64,000 nt of DNA from Eubacteriales bacterium (GTDB taxonomy: Bacteria > Bacillota > Clostridia > Lachnospirales > Lachnospiraceae). Numbering within the stretch: the stretch's first letter is position 1; each line of letters opens with the position of its first letter. The notes below the pieces were generated by a model. It had not been told where the DNA came from, did not search any database, and was given only the letters and a program-made list of their open reading frames with translations. The stretch spans positions 1 through 64,000 of the forward strand of contig JAUNPK010000008.1 in assembly GCA_030536855.1 (NCBI GenBank), read 5' to 3'. A program made the position numbers and the translations under genes. This document shows positions 43,765-53,088 of this stretch, one piece after another.

Positions 43765-44151
43765 CTATAGGTTGAATTGATGAGGAAGAAAATCAGCAAG
43801 CTTATATGTGCTTATTCCTTCCGGCGACTCCAGATAAATCTCCTCATTTCCCTCAAAAAATTCGCTCAGTACCTGACAGCATATTCCGCAAGGAAACGTA
43901 AGTCCACCACTTTTTGATACTATTGCAATGCTTACAAATTCATGACATCCTTCACTCACAGCCTTAAACAAAGCAGTTCTTTCTGCACAATTGGTTGCAC
44001 CGAAAGAGGCATTTTCTATATTACACCCTTTATATACTTGTCCGTTCTTTCCAAGCAATGCTGCGCCAACAGCAAAATGTGAATAAGGTGAATATGACAT
44101 TTGCATAGCTTCACGAGCACAACCTATAAGTTTTTCCTTAGTTATTTCCAT
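43765..44151 (-). CDS. cdd: Cytidine deaminase
   Basis: Deaminates cytidine and deoxycytidine in pyrimidine salvage. The zinc site is complete: NIENASFGATNCAERTAL (Cys and catalytic Glu) and PCGICCQVLSEF (the two further Cys). The length of 128 residues is normal for the tetrameric class. It follows ybeY by about 90 bases, as in many Firmicutes where the order phoH-ybeY-(dgkA)-cdd-era is common. dgkA and era are absent here. Confidence 0.96.
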   Translation of the reverse strand: MEITKEKLIGCAREAMQMSYSPYSHFAVGAALLGKNGQVYKGCNIENASFGATNCAERTALFKAVSEGCHEFVSIAIVSKSGGLTFPCGICCQVLSEFFEGNEEIYLESPEGISTYKLADFLPHQFNL

Positions 44152-44239
44152 ACATCTCTCCTTCTCACATCTTAAACAAACACTTTAAACCGGAAATAGT
44201 TTTTACAAGCTTATCCGTACATAACAAATGTGAACAATT

Positions 44240-44749
44240 TCATCTGGTGATGCCCAGATTGTTAAGCACCTCCTTCTGCTTATCCTCCATAACAGCTCTT
44301 TCTTCATCTTCCATATGATCATAACCAAATAAATGCATCATACTGTGGGCAACAAGAAATGCCAGTTCTCTCTTAGGTGTGTGTCCGTATAGTTCAGCCT
44401 GCTCCAATATCTTTTCCACGGATATTACTATATCTCCCAGCATTAATTCTCCTGTATCAGGATTAAAATAATCTTCTGTATTATTTTCAAACTCTTCACT
44501 CAAAGCATCAAAATCCGATGGGTTTTCATAATCAATCATAGGAAATGAAAGCACATCTGTAGGTGCATCCACATCTCTGTACTCTTTATTAATTTCATGT
44601 ATTGAAGTATTATCTGTAAGAGTTACATTAACTTCCACTTCATAGGGACATTTTTCGTAATCCACCGCTTCATTTACAACATCATTAATTATACTTTCAT
44701 AGTCTAAATCAAGCGTTTTTTCTGTTTCATACTCTATATTAATTGTCAA
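44240..44749 (-). CDS. ybeY: Endoribonuclease YbeY
   Basis: Metal-dependent endoribonuclease for 16S rRNA 3'-end maturation and ribosome quality control. The zinc motif HxxxHxxxxxH is seen as HSMMHLFGYDH near residue 135. The upstream DAPTDVLSFPM block is also diagnostic. The length is 169 residues. A slightly extended acidic loop lies around residues 82-97. It is 25 bases downstream of phoH. Confidence 0.96.
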   Translation of the reverse strand: MTINIEYETEKTLDLDYESIINDVVNEAVDYEKCPYEVEVNVTLTDNTSIHEINKEYRDVDAPTDVLSFPMIDYENPSDFDALSEEFENNTEDYFNPDTGELMLGDIVISVEKILEQAELYGHTPKRELAFLVAHSMMHLFGYDHMEDEERAVMEDKQKEVLNNLGITR

Positions 44750-44773
44750 AATATTTTCCTCCGTTTATACCAA

Positions 44774-45790
44774 TTAATTATAATGTCTGTTCTTTCTATT
44801 TCTGTCATTATTTCTGCCATTCATCATATCCGGATGTTTATTTTCATAATCCTCATAAGCCTTTACAATCTTCTGTACAAGGGGATGTCTTACAACATCC
44901 TTATTGGTGAGCTTGCAGAAAGCAATCTCATCCACCCTGGATAATACTTTCATTGCAATATCAAGACCGGATGTTACATCTCTTGGCAAATCCTTCTGGG
45001 TCTGGTCTCCCGTAACAACAACCTTTGAGCCAAATCCAATTCTTGTAAGAAACATTTTCATCTGGGCCGGAGTGGTGTTTTGTGCCTCATCCAGTATAAT
45101 AAAGGCATTATCAAGAGTTCTTCCTCTCATATATGCAAGAGGCGCAACTTCAATAAGTCCTTTTTCCATATTAGCATTGAAACTTTCAGCTCCCATTATC
45201 TGAAACAACGCATCATATAAAGGTCTAAGATATGGGTCTACCTTGCTTTGAAGATCTCCCGGAAGAAAGCCTAATTTCTCTCCCGCTTCAATAGCCGGTC
45301 TTGTGAGTATTATTTTATTAACCTCATTATTCTTGAAAGCCTGGATAGCCATAGCCATGGCAAGGTATGTTTTACCTGTACCCGCAGGTCCAATGCCAAA
45401 CACAATCATCTTATCCCTGATACTATCTACATATTGCTTCTGTCCCAATGTTTTAGGCTTGATTGGTTTTCCCGCTATAGTTCTGCATACAGTATCAGAA
45501 TCTATTTCAAGCAAGGCTTCTTCTTTATCTTCAAAGGACAAGGATAACGCATAATCCACATTCTGACGGGTCACCTGGTTATTTCTCTTAGCAAGCTCAC
45601 AAAGATCTTTTAAAACCCCTGCAGCTCTTTTTACACCGGATTCGCTTCCAATAACCTTAACAACTCCATCCCTGACTATAATATCCACCTTTAATGTTCT
45701 CTCAATTTCTTTTGCATATTCATCAAACTGTCCAAATATCATCCCACAATATTCAGCCGGTAAGTCAATTATAGATTCAACAACGCTCAT
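44774..45790 (-). CDS. phoH: PhoH-like ATPase
   Basis: Cytoplasmic P-loop ATPase of the PhoH/YbeZ family, linked to RNA metabolism with YbeY. It has an N-terminal KH-like region, then P-loop GPAGTGKTYLAMA (near residue 135), ILTRPAIEAGEKLGFLPG, and Walker B IILDEAQNTTPAQMK. The length is 338 residues. It begins three bases after the yqfD stop. The yqfC-yqfD-phoH-ybeY order is standard in spore-forming Firmicutes. Confidence 0.96.
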   Translation of the reverse strand: MSVVESIIDLPAEYCGMIFGQFDEYAKEIERTLKVDIIVRDGVVKVIGSESGVKRAAGVLKDLCELAKRNNQVTRQNVDYALSLSFEDKEEALLEIDSDTVCRTIAGKPIKPKTLGQKQYVDSIRDKMIVFGIGPAGTGKTYLAMAMAIQAFKNNEVNKIILTRPAIEAGEKLGFLPGDLQSKVDPYLRPLYDALFQIMGAESFNANMEKGLIEVAPLAYMRGRTLDNAFIILDEAQNTTPAQMKMFLTRIGFGSKVVVTGDQTQKDLPRDVTSGLDIAMKVLSRVDEIAFCKLTNKDVVRHPLVQKIVKAYEDYENKHPDMMNGRNNDRNRKNRHYN

Positions 45791-45793
45791 TCT

Positions 45794-46996
45794 TTATTCT
45801 CCATAAGTATAATTTCTTAAACCGGATACTGCATTAGGTGTTATCACATCTATCTGTCCACTACAGACGGCGCCATTTTCCGATATTTCTATATTAACAC
45901 GAGTATTCAGTATTTGCATACCATTTTCAGCATAATTTCTTAAGGTGCGGGAAAGATTTTGGTTGAGAATTTCTCTCATTTCATCTTCAGTATAAAACTC
46001 TTCCTTTACCACCACCTCTTTTATCTTTTTATATGTTATGTAATTATCTGTATTGAAAACCCCAAAAATCTTCACAGGATAGTATTCCATAATCACATCA
46101 TAGTCCGAATATTTTCTCCCGGGAATACCTATATCAATTCTTTTTGAACTTGTATCCAATATATATCTTTTCTTCTTTTTCCCCGAATATTCACGCTTTT
46201 CGTAATTTGATAATATCTCATCACTATATGGTATTGATGTTTTTATATAAATATCTGCATCTGCCGTAACCTCATATTCATAAACAACAGTTTCTGAATC
46301 ATCAGTTACGCTCACAGTTCCATCAATTAATAAATCATCTTTTTTAACAACTGAGCCTATTGTAACCAAAGGAGTTCCTCTTCTTGTAATAATACTGTAA
46401 ATTTCTCCATCCCATTTCGAAGTAACATCCCCTGAATCCAATGTATTTTCTTCCATTTCCTTGTCGTAATTTTCTTTAATATGCACAATCCCCTTTGAAC
46501 CATCAATTTCAAAGCAAGCCCAGCTTATGTTAAATGAATTTCTGAGATTTTCTTCAATTAATTCACAGTCTATATCACTAATCAATGTTCCTGCTTTTAT
46601 GTTATTTCTTATAAGAAATTTTGACAAAAGTTCGTCAGTATATAGGTAATTTCCATCAAAAGAAACTGTCCATAAAAACAAACTTAAAACCTTAATTATT
46701 ATAGCTCCCATACATATTCCAATGGCAAAGGATATATGTTTCCGATAACGAAAAAGCTTATATCTCAAATAATGTTTTTTCAACACCTTTATGTATACCC
46801 TGCATTTCCTGACATATGACTTAGATGAAAGAAAATGTTTTCTTGATATTCTGGCAATGCAGCAATCTTCATCTATATACTTAATTTCCCCCAGAACAAT
46901 CCCGTTATTTTTACACAGATTAATAAATCTTTCTATCTCCAATCCTGATATCTTCACAACAAGAAAACCGGAATTTCTAATCATATTGGATCTCAT
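45794..46996 (-). CDS. yqfD: Sporulation protein YqfD
   Basis: SigE-dependent sporulation membrane protein in Bacillus; its molecular role is unclear. The 400-residue product has a hydrophobic segment (about residues 90-112) and a long extracellular part including NSFNISWACFEIDGSKGIVHI and SVVKKDDLLIDGTV, typical of the family. It overlaps yqfC by about 20 bases. A GGGGG ribosome binding site lies 7 bases before the chosen ATG. Confidence 0.92.
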   Translation of the reverse strand: MRSNMIRNSGFLVVKISGLEIERFINLCKNNGIVLGEIKYIDEDCCIARISRKHFLSSKSYVRKCRVYIKVLKKHYLRYKLFRYRKHISFAIGICMGAIIIKVLSLFLWTVSFDGNYLYTDELLSKFLIRNNIKAGTLISDIDCELIEENLRNSFNISWACFEIDGSKGIVHIKENYDKEMEENTLDSGDVTSKWDGEIYSIITRRGTPLVTIGSVVKKDDLLIDGTVSVTDDSETVVYEYEVTADADIYIKTSIPYSDEILSNYEKREYSGKKKKRYILDTSSKRIDIGIPGRKYSDYDVIMEYYPVKIFGVFNTDNYITYKKIKEVVVKEEFYTEDEMREILNQNLSRTLRNYAENGMQILNTRVNIEISENGAVCSGQIDVITPNAVSGLRNYTYGE

Positions 46997-47273
46997 GAAT
47001 ATCCCCCTTTACAGACACTTCATCAGAATCAATATAAGCTATATCAAGTTTATTTCCTTTAATTATAAGGACCCCTTTCTTTGTAAGAATCTTAACCAAC
47101 TCCTTGTCTATACTCATTACAGAACTGTAATTTTCTACAAACAATTCATTCCTTCCTACAATAGTAATAACAGGTGTATTAACTGACACATCAACAAAGA
47201 GTTCATTGCTAATTTTCTTTGCATTTGATGTAAAATATTCATAATTCGATAATTTTCGACCTAACAAATTCAT
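46977..47273 (-). CDS. yqfC: Sporulation protein YqfC
   Basis: Small YabP/YqfC-fold protein expressed during sporulation. It is 98 residues with a beta-rich pattern ending in KKGVLIIKGNKLDIAYIDSDEVSVKG, the recognisable part of the family. It is directly coupled to yqfD by overlap. No clear SigE promoter could be read in the 60 bases upstream. Only a GCATATT -35-like element is visible, without a convincing -10. Confidence 0.9.
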   Translation of the reverse strand: MNLLGRKLSNYEYFTSNAKKISNELFVDVSVNTPVITIVGRNELFVENYSSVMSIDKELVKILTKKGVLIIKGNKLDIAYIDSDEVSVKGDIHEIQYD

Positions 47274-47330
47274 TCCAGTTATATCAGCCTTAACCCAGAA
47301 TGTTTATATTAAAATATGCTTAAAAAAGCA

Positions 47331-47364
47331 AAAAAATAACCGATATATATAAATATACCGGTTA
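47331..47364 (-). terminator. Terminator of rpsU
   Basis: On the minus strand AACCGGTATAT pairs with the following ATATATCGGTT (one wobble or mismatch) and a T run follows (complement of 47331-47336). It lies 25 bases after the rpsU stop. Confidence 0.82.
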
Positions 47365-47388
47365 CTCAATAATTAAATTAGCATTTTA

Positions 47389-47565
47389 TTAATTGAACTT
47401 ACGTTTTCTAGCAGCTTCTGACTTCTTCTTACGTCTTACGCTTGGCTTTTCGTAATGTTCTCTTTTACGAATTTCCTGCTGAATGCCTGCTTTTGCGCAG
47501 TTTCTTTTAAATCTGCGTAATGCGCTATCTAAAGACTCGTTTTCTTTAACGATGACATTTGACAT
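47389..47565 (-). CDS. rpsU: 30S ribosomal protein S21
   Basis: A 58-residue, very basic ribosomal protein. Translating 47565-47389 on the minus strand gives [19 protein letters not shown] at the start and an ending of ARKRKFN, with KREHYEKPS in the middle, as expected for S21. It has its own consensus promoter and a terminator, so it is a single-gene unit. The promoter is preceded by an array of helically phased repeats. Confidence 0.96.
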   Translation of the reverse strand: MSNVIVKENESLDSALRRFKRNCAKAGIQQEIRKREHYEKPSVRRKKKSEAARKRKFN

Positions 47566-47643
47566 ACTATTTCCTGACCACCCTTCTGTCGCTAAATTGT
47601 GCTGGGCAATACATATAGGGTTTTACCTAATCGCACAAAAGAT

Positions 47644-47671
47644 ATTATATCATATAATCCGCATTCGTCAA
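47644..47671 (-). promoter_or_regulatory. rpsU promoter
   Basis: A -35 of TTGACG (47666-47671), a 16-base spacer, and a consensus -10 of TATAAT (47644-47649) on the minus strand, about 80 bases before the rpsU start. Confidence 0.8.
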
Positions 47672-47677
47672 CCAAAA

Positions 47678-47736
47678 TTTACATAATTTCTTGCATAATC
47701 CTTACATAAGCCCTTACATATTACTGCTTCACATAA
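47678..47736 (-). repeat. Phased short direct repeats upstream of the rpsU promoter
   Basis: Copies of a TTATGTAAG-like 9-mer on the minus strand. On the plus strand they read TTTACATAA (47678), CTTGCATAA (47690), CTTACATAA (47701), CTTACATAT (47713) and a weaker TTCACATAA (47728). Start-to-start spacing is 12, 11, 12 and 15 bases, close to one helical turn. The array ends 7 bases from the -35, a position typical of activator binding or a phased A-tract-like upstream element. Confidence 0.6.
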
Positions 47737-47737
47737 A

Positions 47738-50377
47738 TTATAACTGACTCTCAAGAACTTCTTTTGATTTAACAAGAAGCTCATCAATACCGGCAGGGTT
47801 CTTTCCTCCAGCCTGTGCCATATTAGGACGTCCACCACCGCCACCGCCTACAAGACCTGCAACGGCCTTAATAAGATTTCCGGCATGAGCTCCCTTAGCT
47901 ACTGCATCATCCGTTGCCATAGCAATCATATTAACTTTATCAGAACCTACAGCACTTACAACTAATACAACCCCGGAACTAATTTCTGTCTTTAACTTAT
48001 CTCCAAGATTTCTTAGTTCATTCATATCCACATTATCAACCTTTGTAGCAATGAACTTAACACCTTTAATTTCAACAACGCTGTCAGAAGCATCTCCTAA
48101 TGCATTATTTGCAATTTCAGCCTTTAACTTCTCATTTTCTGATGACAAGTTCTTTATTTCATCATTCAAAGCATGAATTCTTCTCACAAGCTGGCTGCTT
48201 TCTGTCTTTGCAGCCTTAGATGCTTCCTCTATAAGTTTCTCAAGTTCTGCATAATATTTAATAACACCTGTATCAGTTAAAGCTTCAATTCTTCTAACGC
48301 CTGCAGCAACACCTGATTCAGATATAATTTTGAAAAGTCTGATGTTCGCTGTATTTGATACATGAGTACCTCCACAGAATTCTTTTGAGAAATCACCCAT
48401 AGAAACAACTCTTACAGTATCACCATATTTTTCACCAAATAATGCCATAGCACCAGTCTTTTTTGCATCCTCTATTGACATTACATCAGTAATTACAGGG
48501 ATAGCCTCAGCAATCTTCTCATTTACAATATTTTCAACTTCTTTAATTTCCTCAGAAGTCATACTCTGGAAATGAGTGAAGTCAAATCTTAATCTTTCAG
48601 GGTTAACAAATGATCCCTTCTGCTCTACATGATTTCCAAGAACAGTTCTTAAAGCCTTCTGGAGAAGATGTGTTGCACTGTGATTCTTGCAAGTATCAGC
48701 TCTGCCATTAACATCAACGTAAAGAGATACTTTATCTCCAACTCTAACCATTCCCTTAGTCATGCAACCTACATGTCCAACTTTGCCACCTTTAAGCTTG
48801 ATTGTAGTCTCAACTTTGAACTCACCTTCATTTGTTTTGATGATACCTGTATCACCTTCCTGTCCACCCATTGTTGCATAAAATACAGTCTCATTAACAA
48901 TAATTGTACCTCTGTCACCTTCTGACAACGCCTGAACCACTTCATTTTCAGTTGTAAGCACTGTAATTTCAGACTCATTAACAAGCTTGTCATATCCCAC
49001 AAATACACTTGTAATCTCAGGATTAATCTCGTCATAAACAGTAGCGTCAGCTCCCATATAATTGGTTGTCTTTCTGGCTTTTCTTGCCATTTCCCGCTGC
49101 TCATTCATAGCCTTGTTAAAGCCATCTTCATCTATAACGATATTCTTTTCCTCAAGAATTTCTTTTGTAAGATCTATTGGAAATCCATAAGTATCATACA
49201 ATTTAAATGCATCTGCTCCGGAAAGTGTCTTAGAATTAGCAGACTCTAAGTCTTTTTCCATATCTGCAAGAATGCTTAATCCCTGATCAATAGTCTTATT
49301 AAACTTATCTTCCTCTTCTGAGATAACTTTTATAATAAATTCTTTCTTCTCTTCAAGTTCAGGATATCCATCCTTTGAGCCTTCAATTACTGTTTCACAA
49401 AGCTTAGAAAGAAAACGCCCCTGAATACCAAGTAATCTTCCGTGTCTTGCAGCACGACGAAGAAGTCTTCTAAGAACATAACCTCTACCCTCATTAGAAG
49501 GCATAATTCCGTCACTTACCATAAATGTAACAGAACGTATATGGTCTGTAATAACACGAATAGATACATCTTTCTTCTCGTCTTCCTTATAAGCAATTCC
49601 TGCCATTTCACATACCTTATTGCGAAGAGCCTGTAATGTATCAACATCAAAAATAGAATCCACATCCTGAACAACTACAGCAAGTCTTTCAAGCCCCATA
49701 CCTGTATCAATATTCTTCTGAACAAGATCTGAATAATTTCCCTTGCCATCATTATTAAACTGAGAGAAAACATTATTCCATACTTCCATGTATCTGTCGC
49801 AATCGCAGCCTACAGTACATCCCGGCTTTCCGCAGCCATACTTTTCGCCGCGGTCATAATATATTTCAGAGCATGGACCACATGGGCCTGCGCCATGTTC
49901 CCAGAAATTATCTTCCTTACCAAAACGGAAAATTCTCTCAGGTGCAATACCGATTTCTTTATTCCATATTTCAAAGGCTTCATCATCATCCTCATATACA
50001 GATGGATATAATCTGTCAGGGTCAAGCCCTACTACCTCTGTCAAGAATTCCCATGACCAGTGAATAGCCTCTGTCTTAAAATAATCTCCAAAAGAGAAAT
50101 TACCCAGCATTTCAAAAAATGTACCATGTCTTGCTGTCTTACCAACATTTTCAATATCACCTGTACGAATACATTTCTGACATGTAGTTACTCTTCTCTT
50201 AGGTGGAATCTCCTGACCTGTGAAATATGGCTTTAATGGCGCCATTCCTGAATTAATTATAAGAAGACTGTTATCATTGTGTGGAACCAATGAGAAACTC
50301 TTCATTTTCAAATGTTCCTTGCTTTCAAAAAAATCAAGGTATAATCTTCTTAATTCATTAACACCTCTGTACTGCAC
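47738..50377 (-). CDS. alaS: Alanyl-tRNA synthetase
   Basis: Charges tRNA-Ala. Class II motifs lie in the N-terminal domain (NSGMAPLKPYFTGQEIPP, the RHGTFFEMLGNFSFGDYFK block). The editing domain has the zinc motifs HSATHLL and CGGTHVSNT, and the C-terminal C-Ala domain has glycine-rich GLVGGGGGGRPNMAQAGG. The length of 879 residues is full. Only about 40 bases separate it from the small gene upstream, so no T-box leader is present directly before it. Confidence 0.98.
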   Translation of the reverse strand: MQYRGVNELRRLYLDFFESKEHLKMKSFSLVPHNDNSLLIINSGMAPLKPYFTGQEIPPKRRVTTCQKCIRTGDIENVGKTARHGTFFEMLGNFSFGDYFKTEAIHWSWEFLTEVVGLDPDRLYPSVYEDDDEAFEIWNKEIGIAPERIFRFGKEDNFWEHGAGPCGPCSEIYYDRGEKYGCGKPGCTVGCDCDRYMEVWNNVFSQFNNDGKGNYSDLVQKNIDTGMGLERLAVVVQDVDSIFDVDTLQALRNKVCEMAGIAYKEDEKKDVSIRVITDHIRSVTFMVSDGIMPSNEGRGYVLRRLLRRAARHGRLLGIQGRFLSKLCETVIEGSKDGYPELEEKKEFIIKVISEEEDKFNKTIDQGLSILADMEKDLESANSKTLSGADAFKLYDTYGFPIDLTKEILEEKNIVIDEDGFNKAMNEQREMARKARKTTNYMGADATVYDEINPEITSVFVGYDKLVNESEITVLTTENEVVQALSEGDRGTIIVNETVFYATMGGQEGDTGIIKTNEGEFKVETTIKLKGGKVGHVGCMTKGMVRVGDKVSLYVDVNGRADTCKNHSATHLLQKALRTVLGNHVEQKGSFVNPERLRFDFTHFQSMTSEEIKEVENIVNEKIAEAIPVITDVMSIEDAKKTGAMALFGEKYGDTVRVVSMGDFSKEFCGGTHVSNTANIRLFKIISESGVAAGVRRIEALTDTGVIKYYAELEKLIEEASKAAKTESSQLVRRIHALNDEIKNLSSENEKLKAEIANNALGDASDSVVEIKGVKFIATKVDNVDMNELRNLGDKLKTEISSGVVLVVSAVGSDKVNMIAMATDDAVAKGAHAGNLIKAVAGLVGGGGGGRPNMAQAGGKNPAGIDELLVKSKEVLESQL

Positions 50378-50416
50378 TTTTTATTCCTCCAAATTAAAAC
50401 TCTTTTAGTTAATTGT

Positions 50417-50596
50417 TTATTCCGTTATATCAGTCTCTGATTCTTCTACGGCTAATTTTGATGCTTTTCTTGCATCCAAGACTTTTCTTATCTTGCCGCC
50501 CACAAACACAGCCAAAACAAGAAGAAGAAGCATAATTACAAATCTTATAGCTTCAAAAGCAATCTCACCGCCTAAAGATAATGCTAACCCTACCAT
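50417..50596 (-). CDS. Small single-pass membrane protein
   Basis: A protein of about 59 residues with one long hydrophobic segment (about residues 14-36, IRFVIMLLLLVLAVFVGG) followed by a basic then acidic tail (KIRKVLDARKASK, VEESETDITE). The start at 50596 has a GGAGG site 6 bases upstream; the ATG at 50608 does not. It has a good promoter upstream and leads into alaS. Its function is unknown. Confidence 0.75.
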   Translation of the reverse strand: MVGLALSLGGEIAFEAIRFVIMLLLLVLAVFVGGKIRKVLDARKASKLAVEESETDITE

Positions 50597-50651
50597 AAAA
50601 ACCTCCATTCCACTGTATCAAAATATACAATACAGCTATAAACAACAGTAA

Positions 50652-50680
50652 ATATTACCATAAAAATGTTCAATTATCAA
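50652..50680 (-). promoter_or_regulatory. Predicted promoter of the small membrane protein-alaS unit
   Basis: A -35 of TTGATA (50675-50680), a 17-base spacer, and a -10 of TAATAT (50652-50657) on the minus strand. The -35 lies within the last codons of the MutS-like gene. Confidence 0.65.
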
Positions 50681-52361
50681 CATTCCACATTCCTTTATCA
50701 AGGAAATACGAAGCCTGTCTCTGGGCTGCCGCAATAATGCTATAATCATACCCCACTGTTTTAAGCAATTTAATTGCATTTCTGGTTGTTGCCGGACCCT
50801 TATAAAGTATGAAATTAAACAAAACTTCATCCTCCGTAACTTCCTCCTGAAAATGATAATTTTCATACCCCGGCATAAGAAGTGTGGTTAACTCAACATC
50901 ATGAGTTGCAGCAAAACACACCGCCTTTTTATTGTCAATACTCTTTAATATTTCTGATGATGCTGCAATTCTCTCAACCGTATTGGTACCTCTAAGCACC
51001 TCATCAACAAAGCATAACACAGGCATACCATCTGAACTGATTGCATCAAGAATTCTCTTAAGTGACTTGATTTCCACAATATAATAACTGCTTGAACTAC
51101 CTAAATCATCTCTCAACGCCATTGATGAATATATCCTGTACCGTGGTGCCACATACTTCTTGGAAACGCTGGTATATATAGTCTGGGAAAGAATTGCATT
51201 TACAGCTATGGTCTTTAAAAATGTGGACTTTCCCGAGGCATTAGATCCTGTCAAAAGTATATGCTTCCTAACCGCAATAGAATTAGCTACAGGTTTTTCT
51301 ATAAGAGGATGATATACATCCTCAACCTCAAAAGTTGTATTACCTCTATCTTTAAACTTAGGTTTACACCAGTTTTCAAGCATGACACGGAAAGATGCAA
51401 CAGCAATAGAAGATTCAATAAAACCAAGTATATCTATTAACCTGTATACCAGCTCATCCTTATTTTTTAACTTAGATGCCATATTATTAAATTTAATCAA
51501 ATCAATATGAGTGAGCATCCTTACATAATCAAGAAGCATTTCTCCGATGGAGCCATCAATATTTCCGGATTCTATAACACCTGCATTTTTTGATATTTCA
51601 GAAAATGCATCATTAATCCTGTCAAGTTCCGATGAATAATCCTTTAAAAATTCATATTTTAATTTAGAAATTTTCTTTGCTCCCGATAAAAGCTTTATAA
51701 GATAGTTTACACATACAAAATACTTCTCCACAGCCGCTTTATATCTATAATAGGTTATAACCGAAAAAGCAACCGAAGCAATACATAACCATATGCCTAT
51801 CACGGGATTAATCAATGCTGTAAAAAGAATAGAAGAAACAAGAAAAAGCAAAGCTAAATAGTGAACTAAATTTCCACGTTTATCCATATCTACAACGATG
51901 TCCATATAATCACTTACAGATATATGTTTAACCCGACCAATCCAGTTATACACTTTCTGTACTTCTATTCTTTCTTTTTCATTAGCTGTAAATTCTTCAG
52001 CAAGAACATCCATTTTCTTTAACTTGTCCATATCAGAATCAGGCTGTCTAAGCGTTCTATAAAGATATTCCTGCCCCACTGAAGAATAAGTGTTATTCAC
52101 AAGCTTAAAAATCTCATCCATGCCTAAATCATTCCATGTAATATCATCTATGGAATGGCCATTACATGTTCGTCTGAAATAATGAGATATATTTTCAAAT
52201 TCTTCAGAAGAATATTTATTTTGAGGATGTCTGCCCCATCCCTTTGTAATTTTATTTAAAATCTTTTTCTTTTGTCTATTGTTACTGCTAACAGCAACAT
52301 ATACGCATACCGAAAGCGTAGCTACAATAAAAAAAAGTATTTTAACATCCAATCCCATCAT
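50670..52361 (-). CDS. Membrane MutS-like ATPase (MutS domain V type)
   Basis: About 563 residues. It has an N-terminal membrane segment (VKILFFIVATLSVCVYVAV), a second hydrophobic pair near residues 190-230, a helical lever-like region, and a C-terminal MutS-type ATPase with P-loop LLTGSNASGKSTFLKT and Walker B VLCFVDEVLRGTN. The MutS mismatch-binding Phe-x-Glu domain is absent, so it is not a mismatch sensor. The start at 52361 has AGGA 7 bases upstream, 7 bases after the deoD stop. Substrate and process are unknown. Its pairing with deoD is the only context. Confidence 0.88.
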   Translation of the reverse strand: MMGLDVKILFFIVATLSVCVYVAVSSNNRQKKKILNKITKGWGRHPQNKYSSEEFENISHYFRRTCNGHSIDDITWNDLGMDEIFKLVNNTYSSVGQEYLYRTLRQPDSDMDKLKKMDVLAEEFTANEKERIEVQKVYNWIGRVKHISVSDYMDIVVDMDKRGNLVHYLALLFLVSSILFTALINPVIGIWLCIASVAFSVITYYRYKAAVEKYFVCVNYLIKLLSGAKKISKLKYEFLKDYSSELDRINDAFSEISKNAGVIESGNIDGSIGEMLLDYVRMLTHIDLIKFNNMASKLKNKDELVYRLIDILGFIESSIAVASFRVMLENWCKPKFKDRGNTTFEVEDVYHPLIEKPVANSIAVRKHILLTGSNASGKSTFLKTIAVNAILSQTIYTSVSKKYVAPRYRIYSSMALRDDLGSSSSYYIVEIKSLKRILDAISSDGMPVLCFVDEVLRGTNTVERIAASSEILKSIDNKKAVCFAATHDVELTTLLMPGYENYHFQEEVTEDEVLFNFILYKGPATTRNAIKLLKTVGYDYSIIAAAQRQASYFLDKGMWNVDN

Positions 52362-52368
52362 AATTTCC

Positions 52369-53076
52369 TCATTTCCCGGCTGTTTCAAGTGCAATACTTA
52401 TCATATTGGAAAAACCTGTCTGTCTTTCCTGGGAACTCAGGCTTTCATTTCTGTATAAATGATCGCTGATTGTAAGCATACATAAGGCACGCTTGCCGCA
52501 TCTGGCCGCATTAAGATAAAGAGCCGCTGCCTCCATATCTATGGCAAGAATATTCATTTTCTTCCATTTGTCATTGTAACCGGGGTCATCATTATAAAAT
52601 ACATCTGTAGACAATATATTCCCTACAACAGGAGTAATTCCCAATTCCAAAGATGATTCATAAGCATTCATCAACAGTTGAAAATCAGCTAAAGGCGCAA
52701 AAGTTCCCGGAAGATTATACTGATTTGCATAAGATGAATCTGTGCTTGCTCCCATTCCCATAACAACGTCCATAAGCTTCAAATCATCAGATAATGCTCC
52801 TGCTGATCCTATTCTGATAATATTTTCAACATCATATTTTGTATAAAGCTCATAACTGTATATTCCTATGGAAGGCATACCCATTCCGCTTCCCATAACG
52901 GAAACTTCAATATCATTGTATTTTCCTGTATATCCATACATATTTCTTACTGAATTAAACATTTTTACATCCGTAAGATAATTGTCTGCAATATGTTTTG
53001 CCCTTAAAGGATCTCCGGGCATTAAAACAGTTTTTGCAATATCGCCCTTTTGGGCACTGTTATGTGGTGTCGCCAT
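52369..53076 (-). CDS. deoD: Purine-nucleoside phosphorylase (DeoD type)
   Basis: Phosphorolysis of purine nucleosides in salvage. A 235-residue hexameric-class enzyme: MATPHNSAQKGDIAKTVLMPGDPLRAK at the start, GSGMGMPSIGIYSYEL, RIGSAGAL, and the DMEAAALY substrate motif. It follows the apt gene with a terminator between them and precedes the MutS-like gene closely. Confidence 0.97.
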   Translation of the reverse strand: MATPHNSAQKGDIAKTVLMPGDPLRAKHIADNYLTDVKMFNSVRNMYGYTGKYNDIEVSVMGSGMGMPSIGIYSYELYTKYDVENIIRIGSAGALSDDLKLMDVVMGMGASTDSSYANQYNLPGTFAPLADFQLLMNAYESSLELGITPVVGNILSTDVFYNDDPGYNDKWKKMNILAIDMEAAALYLNAARCGKRALCMLTISDHLYRNESLSSQERQTGFSNMISIALETAGK

Positions 53077-53088
53077 AATTTAACCTCC

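Noticed and set aside
50378-50416. T-box riboswitch before alaS
   Set aside because: Only about 40 bases separate alaS from the upstream small gene and no specifier or T-box sequence is seen; the unit's promoter lies before the small gene.
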